Part shown: positions 63,575 through 64,000 of the stretch, piece after piece | Position numbering within the stretch: the first letter of the stretch is position 1 | Layout: each line of letters starts with the position of its first letter | NCBI GenBank assembly: GCA_003225005.1 | Contig: QIAN01000065.1 | Location: 124,001-188,000 of the forward strand | From: Acidobacteriota bacterium | Lineage (GTDB): Bacteria > Acidobacteriota > Terriglobia > Terriglobales > Acidobacteriaceae | Length of the DNA: 64,000 nt | Direction of reading: 5' to 3' | Translations under genes and position numbers: made by a program | The notes under the pieces: model-generated | The model's database searches: none | Told to the model about the DNA's origin: nothing | Seen by the model: the letters and a program-made list of their open reading frames with translations, nothing else

Positions 63575-64000
63575 ATGCCGTCATCGAGAGCCCGCTGGAC
63601 CGCCGTTTGCCTGACCGTCGCGTTGTCTCTTTGCACTTCCACCCTTCTTGTCGCGCAAGGCACGAGCGGCCGCATTCTTGGCCGCGTCGCTGATCCCACC
63701 GGCGCCGTCCTCGCAGGAGTCAAGGTCACGCTGGTCAACGAAGCCACCAACGTCAGCCGTGACGCCCTGACCAACGGAAACGGTGACTATGATTTTGTTG
63801 AAGTCCCCGTTGGCACCTACCGCTTGGAGTTCGATCTCAAAGGATTCAAGAAGAACGTCCGCCGCAGCATTGCTCTCGACATCAACCAGGTCATCACCCT
63901 CAACTTGACCATGCAGCTGGGAGCGGCGCAGGAAATCGTTGACGTCACCTCCGAAGCGCCTCTGGTTGAGACGACGAGTACTCAGCTTGGCGCGGTTGTA
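63575..64000 (+). CDS. TonB-dependent receptor with carboxypeptidase-regulatory-like N-terminus (partial)
   Basis: ATG at 63575 with GGAGG 4 nt upstream; open to the window edge (142 codons). Signal peptide WTAVCLTVALSLCTSTLLVAQ, then a CarboxypepD_reg-like beta-sandwich: ILGRVADPTGAVLAGVKVTL, TNGNGDYDFVEVPVGTYRLE, and the start of the plug-proximal region VDVTSEAPLVETTSTQLGAVV. This architecture (Oar-like receptors) is abundant in Acidobacteriota. Imports an unknown ligand across the outer membrane. Divergent from the polyamine regulator. Confidence 0.9.
   Translation, partial: MPSSRARWTAVCLTVALSLCTSTLLVAQGTSGRILGRVADPTGAVLAGVKVTLVNEATNVSRDALTNGNGDYDFVEVPVGTYRLEFDLKGFKKNVRRSIALDINQVITLNLTMQLGAAQEIVDVTSEAPLVETTSTQLGAVV

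Noticed and set aside
1-64000. CRISPR arrays, insertion sequences, prophage, rRNA
   Set aside because: No repeated spacers, transposase or integrase motifs, or rRNA segments were recognised anywhere in the window.

Overview
The window looks like chromosomal DNA of a soil Acidobacteriota bacterium, probably class Terriglobia. This is inferred from the start of a TonB-dependent receptor with an N-terminal carboxypeptidase-regulatory-like domain at the right edge, the short LuxR-type regulator pair, the high-GC dense gene layout and several small proteins of an acidobacterial type. No 16S gene or database search backs this up.

Layout. (1) 1-17.7 kb, almost entirely minus strand: a non-ribosomal peptide type biosynthetic cluster that runs off the left edge. 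In transcription order it holds a Sfp-type phosphopantetheinyl transferase, a lipoprotein with a BPL_N/glutamine-amidotransferase-like fold, a decayed NRPS module remnant, an intact C-A-T module predicted for beta-alanine, an intact C-A-T module predicted for glycine, a small ORF, a 1315-aa fusion (PKS-type dehydratase, FkbH with an FkbM methyltransferase inserted in it, carrier protein), a 3-hydroxyacyl-CoA dehydrogenase, a free carrier protein, an acyl-CoA dehydrogenase, and the start of an NRPS or stand-alone A domain predicted for serine. These genes resemble the sets that build glyceryl-derived (hydroxy-/methoxymalonyl-ACP) or serine-derived (aminomalonyl-ACP) units. No ketosynthase, acyltransferase or thioesterase lies in the window. 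(2) 18.4-22.1 kb: two overlapping short LuxR-type HTH genes, then two zinc-ribbon membrane proteins (one Sel1-like, one GAF). (3) 22.5-28.5 kb: a TolC/adaptor/RND efflux operon. (4) 29.3-39.2 kb: one long minus-strand pentose-phosphate and glucose operon, tkt-tal-pgi-gnd-zwf-glk-pgl. (5) 39.4-40.9 kb: two PilZ proteins and a TonB_C gene broken by an in-frame TAG. (6) 41.1-47.1 kb: a TolC/EmrA/EmrB operon with a cytidylate-kinase-like gene, convergent with a ferrochelatase. (7) 47.1-53 kb: sparse region with small proteins, a CheY-like regulator, a PilZ protein, a vapB next to a decayed vapC, an intact antitoxin-doc pair, tRNA-Arg(CCG) and an RRM protein. (8) 53.1-63.4 kb: typA with a coupled zinc-ribbon gene, then an apparent polyamine operon (MerR-XRE-cupin regulator, secreted amidohydrolase, PotD-PotA-PotB-PotC transporter, Tat-exported FAD amine oxidoreductase). 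(9) 63.6 kb to the end: the TonB-dependent receptor start.

The most novel part is the biosynthetic cluster, above all the dehydratase-FkbH-[FkbM]-FkbH-carrier fusion and the dead module upstream of the beta-alanine module. Substrate predictions were read by eye from adenylation-domain signature residues and were not computed.
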